Positions 9,649 through 20,310 of a stretch of DNA of 64,000 bases are shown piece after piece; position 1 is the stretch's first letter, and the number at the start of each line of letters is the position of its first letter. The notes beneath the pieces are model-generated. The model ran no database searches. It was not told the origin of the DNA and was given only the letters and a program-made list of their open reading frames with translations. Location: NCBI GenBank assembly GCA_015680685.1, contig MNCI01011147.1, positions 154,111 through 218,110 on the forward strand. The letters run 5' to 3'. The stretch is from Gnetum montanum (lineage: Eukaryota; Streptophyta; Gnetopsida; Gnetales; Gnetaceae). Position numbers and translations under genes: made by a program.

Positions 9649-12467
9649 TGTTACATCCCATCTAAAGACATTAGGTATGGTCATATGCTTACGATTTACA
9701 CATTACGTGTGGAGTCTCAATGGGTTGCTAGGGATGTGTTAATGTAATATAAATTGATTTTATATGTTATGAGGCTTTGTCTTTATGTTACAATTATGTT
9801 GTATTCACAAGATTATGTACACTAGCCCTATGTGATGTGTTAGATAGGTGAGGTTGCTAGTAAGGTGTTGGATTGGGGTACAAGAGCACCTATCCAATAT
9901 GTGTTTATACTTTATGTGTAATTTTAGTATTTATGCATTTTTACTATAGCACTATGTTTCATGATGTGTGGGTATCATTTTGGCATATGAATGTGTGGAG
10001 CATATGATAAGTATCTCGTATGCTCAAATGGATTTTGATTTGGAGTCTCAATGTGTTTGTTACGCATGATTAAAGTTCATGACATTAATTATAGAAGGAA
10101 AAAAATAAAGATAGGTAATGAAAATAATTCATTTAAAAAATAATAAATAATTTAAAAGGAAAGAAATGAAAATTAAACTCACGTCACATGAGAAAAGAAG
10201 TGCATCATTGGTTTTTTTTTTGCTTTTATACAAAGCATATAGTAAAATGTATAGGTTGTATGTTTGCTTTTTTCGTACCCACCACCTCACCACCACTTAC
10301 CCATAGAAATTGGATGTTGGGTTTCTATTGTTTTTCTATGGGTGTGTTCATGTTAACAAAAATGCACAAGAGCCTATTTTCTTTCATTTTTCTTTTTTTC
10401 CTTCTTCTTTTGTTTCACATTTTTCTAAATTCTAAACTTTGTGGATGGTTTTTGCTTACTCTAAACCTAGATTTGGGATTGCTATGGTTATATCTACGTG
10501 GATGCAGACCTTGTTGGGAGCAAAATGAAGTCTTGCTAGATTTTTGAGGGTTTTCTACTTGTTTTGGCCTTTTTGCCCCAACAATTTTAATTGGTGGGTT
10601 TTCTTTATCTTTTCCCTGTATTTTTATGTTGGATTAGTGTATGATTGTGGGATGAATGGCTCAAAGATTGAGCTTGAACATGTTATTTTGCCTATTTCCC
10701 AAAATTTTTCGATTTTGGTTATGAATTGTGTAGTAATATACATGTGATGTATGGTATGATGTGGACTTGTAGAATATGATATGTGATGTTGATGAGATTG
10801 GTATGATTAAAATATGATATTTTCAGGGCCTATTAGGGCGTGAGTGTTTATGGAAGTTCCAATACTTCCTAGTAGTAATTAAATATTAGTTTATTAATTA
10901 AACTTTGAACACACATAACTTTTCTTCTAGGAGTCCAATTTAGGTAAAATTAGTATCATTGGGATCATTTTGGGAAGTACTTTCTAATCATGGAATTGGT
11001 TTTTTCTTTGGGAATATATCATTTTAAAGGTTATTATAGTAGTCATTTGTGTGGAATTACATGCAATCTGAGAAATATGATATGGTTTTTTTTGAATTGT
11101 GGTATTATTTTCATCGAATGACTGTAACATATATCATTTTAAAGGTTATTATAGTAGTCATTTATGTGGAATTACATACGGTCTAAGAAATATGATATGG
11201 TTTTCTCAAATTGTGGTATTATTTTCATGGAATGACTATAACTATTAGGTGTGGATATATGTGGTTATGTTATGTTTGTTTGGATTTGTTGTGCTTATGA
11301 TAGGAGTTGGCTTAAGCTAGTCGGAATTTGTACATGTCTTCATGATGATGCTTGTGATGGTCATTGGTGGGTGGTGCTAGCATGAGGATGTGGACCAGTT
11401 GGTGATGAGGCACCCTGGAGGTATTCTGGATTGATCCCCACTATGATGCATCAGTGAGGCTCCTATCTCAGGCCTCATCCTAAGAGTGGGAGAGCATAGG
11501 TGTGTTTGTGCGTATGATTGGTACATGGCATAGGTGTGTTCATCCCTATCATGAGTCCTCTAGAAGACTAGTGGTTGTGGGTCATAGGTTGAAAAATCCT
11601 ATCATTAGTTGGATAAATAAAATACTAATAAAGGACCTATAGGCAATGGATGTTATGAGTGCTCATGGTGATGTTTCACATGCTACACTAAGTGCAGATA
11701 TGCTAGTGACCACAAGGGCTATGTATATGATAGTATCGATTTCTGAGTCATATTTTTGATAATATGTGTTATGATTGGATTATGATTGTATGGATCATGG
11801 ACTATTTAATAGTACCTATGACATGGGCATGATAGATGATGTCAAACTATGGCTTTATCTATGATTGTATGATAGTCGTCTCTCCTCTTCGATAATGATT
11901 ATGTTAGCATTATGTGAGATATAGTGTATGTGTTGTTTTGAGCATGTGTAAGACTAATAGTTGCTACTGGTTGCCTTGTACCCCATTCCCCTCCTCTAAT
12001 GTAGCACTTGTCAACCATCTAGTAGGGGAAGTGTAAAGGCTTCCCACTTAGGTGTGTACTAACTTTATTTAATTATAGGTGAAAGGAACATGAGCCTAGA
12101 CAAGCACAGAGAGGAAGAGTAGAGGAGGAGAAAATCTTTAGTACTTGGTTAATGTATATTTTCATGTATAGTAGTATGGACGATGCATCATTGTATGAAA
12201 CTCTCTGTACTATAATATATACGATGATGATGTTTATGTGTTTTTGTATTTTTGCAGATTAATGCATACTGTGATTTATGTATAGACATGTAGTTTAATA
12301 AATTGAAATGTATGTTTAGTTTTTGACGTGGTATGAAATTTTTATGTAGTTTAACCTTCCTTAATATCATGTATTCTACACATCATTGGTTTTTAGTAAT
12401 CATGCTTCCGTTGTAAGATTACTTGATCCTAGGCATCTCCTTGCCCTAGCTAGGGTTGGGTGTTATA
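9649..12467 (+). repeat. 3' LTR of element H
   Basis: A 2819 bp LTR starting TGTTACATCCC and ending GGTGTTATA. It is longer than the 5' LTR mainly because of a 115 bp tandem duplication at 11014-11243 that the 5' copy lacks. Substitutions relative to the 5' LTR are frequent along the whole length. Confidence 0.93.
11014..11243 (+). repeat. 115 bp tandem duplication private to the 3' LTR of H
   Basis: Two adjacent copies begin at 11014 and 11129, each with ATATATCATTTTAAAGGTTA and ending near GAATGACTGTAAC or GAATGACTATAAC. The matching part of the 5' LTR (about 3765-3870) has a single copy, so the duplication arose after insertion. The two copies have since diverged at several sites. Confidence 0.85.
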
Positions 12468-12472
12468 TTTAG

Positions 12473-13750
12473 AGCACAAGGATTTGTACTAGGTTTCTAC
12501 ATGCTTAATGATAGTATATGAAAATAATCATAGCTTTTGAAAATCACTAATGATCCCTTGAAGGCAGCAAGCATTATCAAATACTTACATGTGCAATCAA
12601 AGATCATCACTAGTAAGTATTCTATAAGTTAGAACATCAGCCATATTGATGTGTTTCATGTGGCTATTTTTAACATGAATTTGTGGAATAGAAGTAGCTT
12701 CATTAAAGTCATAGGAATTACCCAAGTCAAATAACAGAGCATCCTCATCACCATCTAATTCAGACAAATGTAAATGTCAAAACTTGGAGAGTAGGTTTGT
12801 ATCATAAGTTATAGCTATGCTTCTGTGAGTTGTACTTGATCATGGATCTTCATGGTGGATTGACATCTTTCCTTTCTAGTTAGCTTAGTTATCCTCATCA
12901 TTTGAGTTATCTAATAAGATCTTATAATATGATTCTTATTCAATTATTTGATCTTAAAGCTTTTGTTGCTGATGGGATTCATACTCACTATAGCTTGGCT
13001 TTCACATCATGTAATATTTTAGATCATGAATCAAGTTACTATTAACTAAAGCCTCTTTAAGATCATATTTCATAGTTCAGTTCCTTAGAGAGCTACCCAT
13101 GAGCATCTCACTATCTTCCTTACTTATCTTACTAATAAGTCAAAATAATCAATAGTAAAGAAGCATCCAAAGAATGTTCAAATGTAGTGTGGATCCTTCT
13201 TCTCTTTGTTACATCCTTCTTGCTAGAAGTTCTTGATGGGGTTTTGGTGTGGTCTATCATATTTATTGTAATGTATATTTGCACATAAAGCTAACAAAAA
13301 CACAAACTCTAGTTGAAAGAAAATATTAAGACAAAATATGGACAAGTATTCCAATGTAATTTATCAATGTCTTTCCTAGCAATAGTGCTAATGATAGGGG
13401 GTCTCGTTAGCTATGATCAATTTAACTATATCATATAAAATGTAGTGTGATCTGGTCATTAACTTCTAAATTTGATGTTAATATGAATTGCAAAGAACAC
13501 TTTTGTATATCATTGCATTCAATGTAAAAGAGATATGGTACATATAATACATGAGATACATGTATTGTCATTGTTAGAGAAGAGAGAATATTTATAATTT
13601 TATATTTATTTTATAATATGAGAATAAAGTAATAAACAACACACACACATTGTATTTCCTTCTAGGATAAGTGATAATGCTTTTACAGAACTAAAGAACA
13701 AGTGCAATGCTCTCACAGAAAGTAGGAAATTGCTCATAGTCATAACCTCA
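12473..13750. other. Interval between H and B, mostly featureless
   Basis: AT-rich DNA flanking H on the left (TSD TTTAG) and B on the right (TSD ATGGC at 13751-13755). Apart from a degraded open frame at 12597-12776 I recognise nothing. A CA microsatellite-like tract (ACACACACAC) lies near 13640. Confidence 0.5.
12597..12776 (-). pseudogene. Degraded open frame of unknown family
   Basis: The minus strand has about 60 open codons with a protein-like composition (for example HLSELDGDEDALLFDLGN and KHINMADVLTYRILTSDD), then a stop, then further open pieces. I do not recognise the family. Once H is removed, it lies upstream (minus strand) of another degraded open stretch at about 1750-1900, so both may come from one old element split by H. 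Function unknown. Confidence 0.3.
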
Positions 13751-13755
13751 ATGGC

Positions 13756-14572
13756 TGATGAGCAGTGAGGTACCCCTACGCTCAACCATATGAATACGAG
13801 CGTTTCACACATGATCCAGTCAAATTCCAAGGACTAAGTGCCTATGTGCCTCTGTTGACAATAATGGGTTGATTAATCGTTGTCTTCCCAAACTTGTATG
13901 TCACAGTTGTACGGTTAAGTAAGCTTGAGGCATATGATTTTTATGGCTTTTATGTGTTTTATATCTTGCACTAATAAGGAGGGGAAAGAGAAATAACTAA
14001 GTAAGTAATATAATTTAACTATTCATTAACTAAGTTCTAAGTACTCCTAACACCGGTATCCATTCCAACTTGCCATACACATCCTAAACCAGTGCAATGT
14101 TGCTAGGATTACCAAACGCTAGTCGTTACTACGTTACTAAGTGCTACACGCATGCTCGAAGCAGTCGTACTGAATGTATTTAACTAAGAGAGTTGTAAGG
14201 TGAGAGAAATAATTAATTAACTAGGAAAGCATTAAATAATAATTAACACTAATTAATATATTCTCTATGTTGCAAGGTTTATCATAAAGTTCATCTTTAT
14301 TTCCGTACACAAAGTGTGCTCAGGTACATAATGCTCGAATAAAGATCCGTTCACACTATGACTCCTACTGCAGGCACGTAGAAATAATTCTAACTCTGGA
14401 GGGAAAAAATAACAAGAGTTTGGCTAAGGGACTAACTTCTAACAATGGGAACTAAGGGCACCATCTCTTATTTATAGGCAAGGAGATGGGCCGCGATATT
14501 GGGTATTCGATATCACATGGTCGATCTAATATTGCACATGCGATATCGCGTATGCGATATCACGGTTCATCA
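13756..14572 (-). repeat. 3' LTR of element B
   Basis: An 817 bp LTR from TGATGAGCAG to TTCATCA, complete. It matches the 5' copy at 22872-23473 closely on both sides of the N gap in that copy. Confidence 0.93.
14467..14566 (-). promoter_or_regulatory. LTR promoter of element B: TATA box plus GATATC array
   Basis: The TATA box reads CTATAAATAAGAG on the minus strand (about 14467-14478). Between it and the U3 start there are several GATATC or near-GATATC dyads, for example GCGATATCGCG around 14540-14550 and GCGATATCAC at 14554. The same arrangement is in the 5' LTR of B (23381-23466), which would drive transcription. Whether a protein binds these sites is unknown. Confidence 0.55.
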
Positions 14573-14582
14573 TACCCCCATG
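14573..14582 (-). other. Polypurine tract of element B
   Basis: On the minus strand a purine-rich run ATGGGGGTA precedes the LTR start TGATGAAC. Element E has GTGGGGGTA at the same place. Confidence 0.7.
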
Positions 14583-16560
14583 ATTGAATGCAAAATCATC
14601 CTCGAGTTCCTTACAAAATATTGGGAAGGTATGAGATTATTGATTGAATGACCATTAACAGTGGAGTGTGTAGATAGACTCAATGTGCCCGATGAACAGA
14701 TCAACAATACAATACATGACAACATTAGTGTTCATGACCACAAAAGTGAATACTGTATATAAATGAAATCCAACCTCATTTGGCAGTTGGGAGAGAAGAA
14801 GAGGAAGAAAGAAGAAGATGTGTTGCCACTGATGCCAAGATTGCACCTTCTGTTGCTTATCCATAGCCACACCACCAATCTTTCTCCTTTCGTAAATGTT
14901 CCAATTCTGGTCCATCCTAAGTGTTTCCTCCAAGCCCAGTTCATTGTTGCATGATTGTCATCTACACACACAGCATAGTCACAAATGAGAAAGGGTAGAT
15001 AAATCACAATGCAATTGATACCTTGCCTTGATGTAAAGGGCATTGTCTAAGTTGTGGTTATGGCAAATACTAATTCTGGTGTTTTAACACTAGTGACTAC
15101 CCATGGTGTAGGGGTTGGGAAAAATTGAAAAAATTGTGCTAGGGCCCCCATGATGAAGAGCAAACATCTGGTAGTGATAGGATGGAAAAAGATGAGGAAT
15201 AAGAAAGATGGAGAAAAATTAACAACGACAACGCTAATAAAATGGATGTCATGGATGGTGATGAAACAAAAATTGTTGATTGTAGAGAATTTTTAAGGGA
15301 AAGAAGTTAACAAGTGCACCAAAAAGGAATGCTAATGGGTCCTCCCCAAAGTAGGCCCATACCATTGATGCCCTGACAGATCGATAATTCAAAGATTCGG
15401 TAGGCTCTAGGAATGTCATTTGGAAGCAAGAGTTAAAAACTTACCTAGAAGAAATTACCAAGGAAAAATGATGCATCAATCAAGGTATGGACTAATGATA
15501 AAATCAGAAATGAGGTGAAAATGTAAAAGAAAGGTGGAGACGAGAGAATGGAATGGAAACCCAAGAACAAGGTTGTGTAAAGTCCCTCATGTGTTTCATG
15601 GTTAATGTGACTGAGTAGAACTCATTCCAAATCAAGGCTCAAAAATCCTCATTCAGTGACCTCACATCAACACATTTGACTATCCTATCCCCTTGAAGTA
15701 ACAAGAATTCCTCTATAATAAGTCACAACCATTCCGAGGAGAGCAAGATGGAGAACTAAGAAGCAAGAAAGGGCCTTAGTTAGAGGGAACCTTCAGGCAT
15801 GGGTAACATGTCTTTCCAGTGCCATAACTAGTGTGTGTAGCCCAATTGAATTATTGTGTCTAAGGGGTGTGCTTTGAATTCTCACTATTTTGTTTTTGTG
15901 TTTCATGTAAGAATCACACCATGTAAAGACTTATTTTTATGAACTCAGTTTTCGGTGATTTGATGAATGGTCAGAATGGCAGAAAATCCAAAGAAAAAGC
16001 ATCCAAGAACTCAAGAGAATAGCTAGTACAAATGCATCGAATCCCCTTGAAGTCACACCCTTTCCATCCCTTGAGTCCTTCCTTAGTTTGAGAAATACTC
16101 AGCCATCACTCATTAACAGTTTTATTAGAGAAAAGGGACTGTACAGTTCTAAGCCAAGGGAGACCATAGGATTTCATGGATGTATGAATGATGTGGACTC
16201 ATTGCCTATTTAATTATAAGAACCATACCATAATATCAACATCATACTTCAAAGGTAAAATCCAAACTTTAGCAATCCCGATGATATTATTCATACCACC
16301 ATCATGAACACTTATTGGGTGATGAACAAAAAATAAAATAAAATCACACGAAGGAATGGTAAAAATATTAATGATGGTATAAAAAAAACAAGAAAAATTA
16401 AAGAAATGTGCAAAACAAAAATGTGTAAAACAAAAATATGTAAAAAAAAGTGTAAAAAAAAATATGTAAAACAAAATCTTAGAAAGAATTGAGGGCCTTC
16501 AATGATTAGCAAGGGTAGCCATCTCCCCCATGACTGAATTAGAAGGAGGAGATCTGAAAT
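14583..16560 (-). other. 3' noncoding region of element B
   Basis: About 2 kb between the end of pol and the polypurine tract. No conserved domain is visible. It shares blocks with the matching part of E, including GGGTCCTCCCCAAAGTAGG at about 15337-15355 and 50355-50373, so it is an old family feature. An A-rich simple repeat with units like TGTAAAACAAAAA lies at 16380-16475. Athila elements can carry an env-like frame here. The short open frames at 14655-15043 (minus strand) are hydrophobic near their ends, but I cannot support an env call. Confidence 0.5.
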
Positions 16561-17770
16561 AATGAGCAAGGTTGCCCACCTACAGAGGTAGCATATGTTC
16601 TAGCTGTCTTAAACTCATGGAAGGGTTATGTTTGTTGCACGTTAACTAATAGCCTCTTATCCGGGCTCTTAGGTTTATATATGGTCATGGCCCCTGAAGG
16701 AAAAGTTGCATAGACAATGTAAGGTCCTTCCCATAGTGTTTGAAATTTGGTACGTTGTGAGACATTTGTGGGGTTCTAGTAGAGAACCTTATCACCTAGT
16801 TGATAGTTAACTTTCCTAATTTTTAGGTCATGATGTTGTTTATTAAATGCCTTGTGCAACTCATTAGAAGACAGGGCAGCGAATTAGTTCTCGTCTAGCA
16901 AGTTAAGAGTCATTAACCTTTGTTTTTGTGCTAGATCCAGGTCAAGGTTGAGGTCACATGCTGTGGCTAGTGTACGGAACTCAGTTTGGATAGGGTGCGT
17001 TGGAAGTTTTTCATATACTAACTTGTAGGGAGAGTAGTGTATAGGGAGTTTCCATGTGGAGTTGTATGGCCAATGAGCATCATTTAGTTTAGTGCTGCAG
17101 TCTCGCCTATACTTGCTAATGGTTCTGGTTAGTATCTTAATAATCTCCCTGTTGGTTACCTTGGCTTGATCATTTTCTTGGGGGTGGTATGGTGTAGTCA
17201 ATTTGTGCTCAACCCCTAAGCATTGCATTAACTTTTGAAAAGTTGCACCTGTAAAGTGTGTACCATTATCTGAGATAGGTGCACGTAGCACACCAAACCT
17301 GTTGACGACTTGTTGTTGGACAAATCGTGCAGTTGTAGATGAGGTGTAGTCTTTAATAGTAGCTACTTCAGCCTATTTTGTTAAGTAGTCTACAACAACT
17401 ATGATGTAAGCTTTTCCATTGGACATTGTTGTAATGGGCCCCATGAAATAGATTCCCCAAATGTCAAAGGGTTCTAGTGGTTGAATCCATTGTTGCAAAC
17501 TCTCCATTCTAGCAGTCATTCCCCCATCACATTGGCAGCATTCACAAGATTGGATGAATTGATGGGTTTCCTAGAATAAGGTAGGCCAATAATACCCTAC
17601 AAGCAGGATCTTAATGACTGTTTGTCTCCTAGCATAATGACTCCCACAAGGGCCCTCATGAGCATCTTGGGGAACTCTTAGTTGATTTCTATCAGGAACA
17701 CACCAATGAACCAAGCCATCGGGATATACTTTATAAAGTTTTCCATTGATCTCCATAAAATACTTGGCTC
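16560..17770 (-). pseudogene. Integrase domain of element B (broken, catalytic residues lost)
   Basis: Integrase would insert the DNA copy into the genome. The zinc-binding region lies at 17571-17756, with EGPCGSHYARR. The core follows: FDIWGIYFMG near 17451-17480 has Tyr where family members, including C, have the first catalytic Asp. ISDNGTHF near 17255-17275 keeps the second Asp. The region that should supply Glu reads QAKVTNREI, with Lys in place of Glu. The C-terminal region runs to about 16560. Two of three catalytic residues are therefore lost, besides stops. Confidence 0.85.
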
Positions 17771-17819
17771 TATGAAGTAACTGTTGTTTCTTTTTAAGGT
17801 CTAGCTCTTGTGGTGTTTG

Positions 17820-19460
17820 TTAAGTAAGGAGATAGGTAAGAATGCTACTGTACCAGTTCGTCTTCATGGGTGATTGGTCATTTACTACATCGGCAAAGAG
17901 GAACTCATCGGGGAAGTGATCGGGGATGGGATACTCATCCTCTTTGTTGTCCCAGCACAACCGAGATAAATGATCAGAAACTACGTTCTCGGTGCCTTTA
18001 CGATTGATCATCGTAAGATTGAACTCTTGTAGGATTACCAGCCATCGTATAATATGGGGGCTTACCATTGGCTTATTCATGAGGAACTGGATTGCACTAT
18101 GATTTGTGTGTATGAATACTTTGTACCCCAACAAATAGTGCCTAAATTTTTCTAGTGCAAACACTACAACCATCAATTCTTTTTCTGTAGTAGTGTAGTT
18201 AAGTTGTGCACTTGCTATATTTCTACTTACATAGTGAATGTAATAAGGATGTTTTTGGTCATTTAACTGCATAAGTACGGCTTCTAACGCATAGTTGGAT
18301 GCATCAGTCATGACATGGAATGGTCTAGACCAGTCAGGAGCTTGTAGAATGGGTGTTTCTACTAGCTTTTGCTTCAGAGTTTGAAAAGCTAGTTTGCATT
18401 CCTTGGTCCATTCGAAGGGTACATCCTTTTTTGTTAGCTCCACCAATGGTTTGGCAATCTTCGAAAAGTTCTCTATGAATCTCCTATAGTAGCCAGTGTG
18501 TCCAAGGAATGACCGAATGTCTTTGATAGTTTCTGGTTGACGGGTGATTCCTTGGATGATTTTGATTTTTTCAAGGTCTACCTTTATCCCTGCATGTGAA
18601 ATTTTATGTCCAAGTACTATGCCTTCTTGGACCATCAAGTGGATTTTTTGCCAATTGAGCCTTAGATTAGTTTCTACCCATCTTTTCAGCACTTACTCCA
18701 ATCGGTCCAAGGCTTGATCAAAACTTGCTTCGTAGGTGGAGAAGTCATCCATAAAGACTTCCACACCATTTCCTATCTATTGCTAGAATATGCTTAGAAC
18801 TAAGCATTGAAATGTGGCAGGGGCATTGCACAAGCCAAACGACATTTGTTTGTATGCAAACGTTCCCCAATGATTGGTGAACGTAGTTTTAGCTTCATCT
18901 TCTAGGGCTATTTGTATTTGGTTGTATTCGCTATAGCCATTCAAAAAACTATAATAGTGATGCCCTGCAATTATGTCCAAGACTTGGTCAAAAAATGGTA
19001 ATGAAAAGTAATCCTTGAATGTTGCCATGTTTAGCAGCCTAAAATCTATACACACCCTCCATTTGCCTCCCTTTTTAGGCACGATTACCAAGGGGCTAAC
19101 CCATTCGCTATTAGCAATGGGGTATATGAACCCAGCATTTAGAAGCTATTCAATTTCTTCTTTTACTACTTGCTTCAACTTTGGGTTCAATCACCTCTGT
19201 GGTCATTTTTGAGGCTTCATGGAGGAGTCAGTGTAAATCCTATGCTGGCATATCCTAGGATCTATTTTAGTTAATTCAAAATATGACTAGGTGAAGGATT
19301 TTGACCATTTGTTTATTACCCTTAGTAGACTCTCTTTTTGTTGCGGGGTAAGCCTTGCATTGATGATTACCGATTTTCCATTCTTAAGGAATGTGTATTC
19401 CATATCGGTGGGAAATGGTCTTAGCTCTAGGAACTCTTGTTTAAATTCTTTAGGAATTTC
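17820..19460 (-). pseudogene. Reverse transcriptase and RNase H of element B (broken)
   Basis: The N-terminal part of reverse transcriptase is at about 19100-19460. The fingers and palm follow at 18783-19091 (VPKKGGKWRVCIDFRLLN, FGLCNAPATFQ), then the catalytic FMDDF at 18741-18755, which falls in a gap between two open frames. The longest open stretch, 17820-18692 (290 codons), holds the thumb, connection (SFLGHTGYYRRFI) and RNase H (TDASNYALEAVL, TTTEKELMVVVFALEKFR), and ends with ENVVSDHLSRL. Order and motifs are those of Athila-type elements. Frame breaks at about 18700-18780 and upstream of 19091 show it is inactive. Confidence 0.9.
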
Positions 19461-19469
19461 CAAATTTCC

Positions 19470-20301
19470 TCAGTTGATGTTTTCTAAGTTAGGACTGGGA
19501 AGTTGGCAGTGGACTTGCTCTAATGCATCAATGCTATCTATGGATGAGCAAGTCAAACCCTCAGTTAGTTCCATACATATAAGTGAGCTTCTTTCTTGAA
19601 TAGCTATCAGCCACTGGGTGTCTTCTTGTTGTGTGGCTGCTACATACAGGCACCTTTGTATGTTGATCGTTTGTGCACACTGATTGCATGTAGGCAATGT
19701 TAAACTTTGCACAACCCATGATTTCTGCACGCAGTTGTACCATGTGTCATTGTATGTGATGCATGGAAAATTCTTCTTCTCGATCTTTTTGAAAGTGTTT
19801 TTGTTAGATATTTCTAGGGAAAGATTGCGAATACCTAGGTGCACATCGATAGTACTTAGCCATGCCCTTTCCATTATGATTACTGTTATTCACTTGGATC
19901 ACCAGGAAGTTAGCTAGATATGACCATCCAAAAATAGTGGTAAGAATAACCTCCACCAATCCCAAGGAAACAATGATTGATTGGTTAGCCAACTCTAAAC
20001 AAACATTGCTCTTTTTTAATGGAGGTAGGTTCCAAGCCTTATAAATTTATTGGGTTATTAGGCTGACACTAGAACCTGAATCTAAAAGAGCTTTGCATGG
20101 CTCATTCCTAGTGATTTGTAGATATATTAGGGGACTCCCAGGATTAGAGAATTTCCTAAGAATGTGGCCAACCTTGATCCAATCAGTAACGACATGTGTT
20201 AACATGACCGTATGCATTGAATGCGGTGTTAAGTTTGAAGGGGGATTTGAAGTTTTAGTTGATCTGGAGGCATTCAAAGACTCAGCTGCTTGGGGTTGCA
20301 A
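19470..20301 (-). pseudogene. Protease domain of element B (broken)
   Basis: A retroviral-type aspartic protease that would cut gag-pol. The active-site motif ALLDSGSSVSLI is at about 20050-20091 and keeps Asp-Ser-Gly. A stop follows, and the rest continues in other frames (NQSIIVSLGLVEV, FGWSYLANFLVIQV, ERAWLSTIDVHLGIRNLSLE) down to about 19470. Element C has the same region as one continuous open stretch (44007-44438), which confirms the order of the pieces. Confidence 0.85.
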
Positions 20302-20310
20302 GGGCTTGGT

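Larger units (their letters stand above)
2375..12467 (+). mobile_element. Element H: Tekay/Del-type chromovirus (Ty3/gypsy), complete but decayed
   Basis: A 10.1 kb element with two long LTRs, an initiator-Met primer site, gag, protease, reverse transcriptase, RNase H, integrase and a polypurine tract in standard order. TTTAG flanks both ends (2370-2374 and 12468-12472) as a 5 bp target-site duplication. The integrase C-terminal region reads ATWDLETKM, matching the (E)ATWE-type motif of Tekay/Del integrases. The coding region has many stops, mostly TAG, and the LTRs differ at many positions, so the insertion is old. Confidence 0.92.

Noticed and set aside
10188-10747. Two overlapping open frames with Phe/Leu-rich, membrane-like sequences
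   Set aside because: They lie wholly inside the 3' LTR of H and have a counterpart at 3278-3529 in the 5' LTR; T-rich LTR sequence explains the hydrophobic composition.
14655-15043. Possible env-like gene in the 3' region of B
   Set aside because: Overlapping short frames on both strands, no signal peptide plus transmembrane layout that holds, and no matching frame in the same place in C or E.
16214-16569. Phe-rich minus-strand frames
   Set aside because: They translate an A-rich simple repeat (16380-16475) after pol of B.
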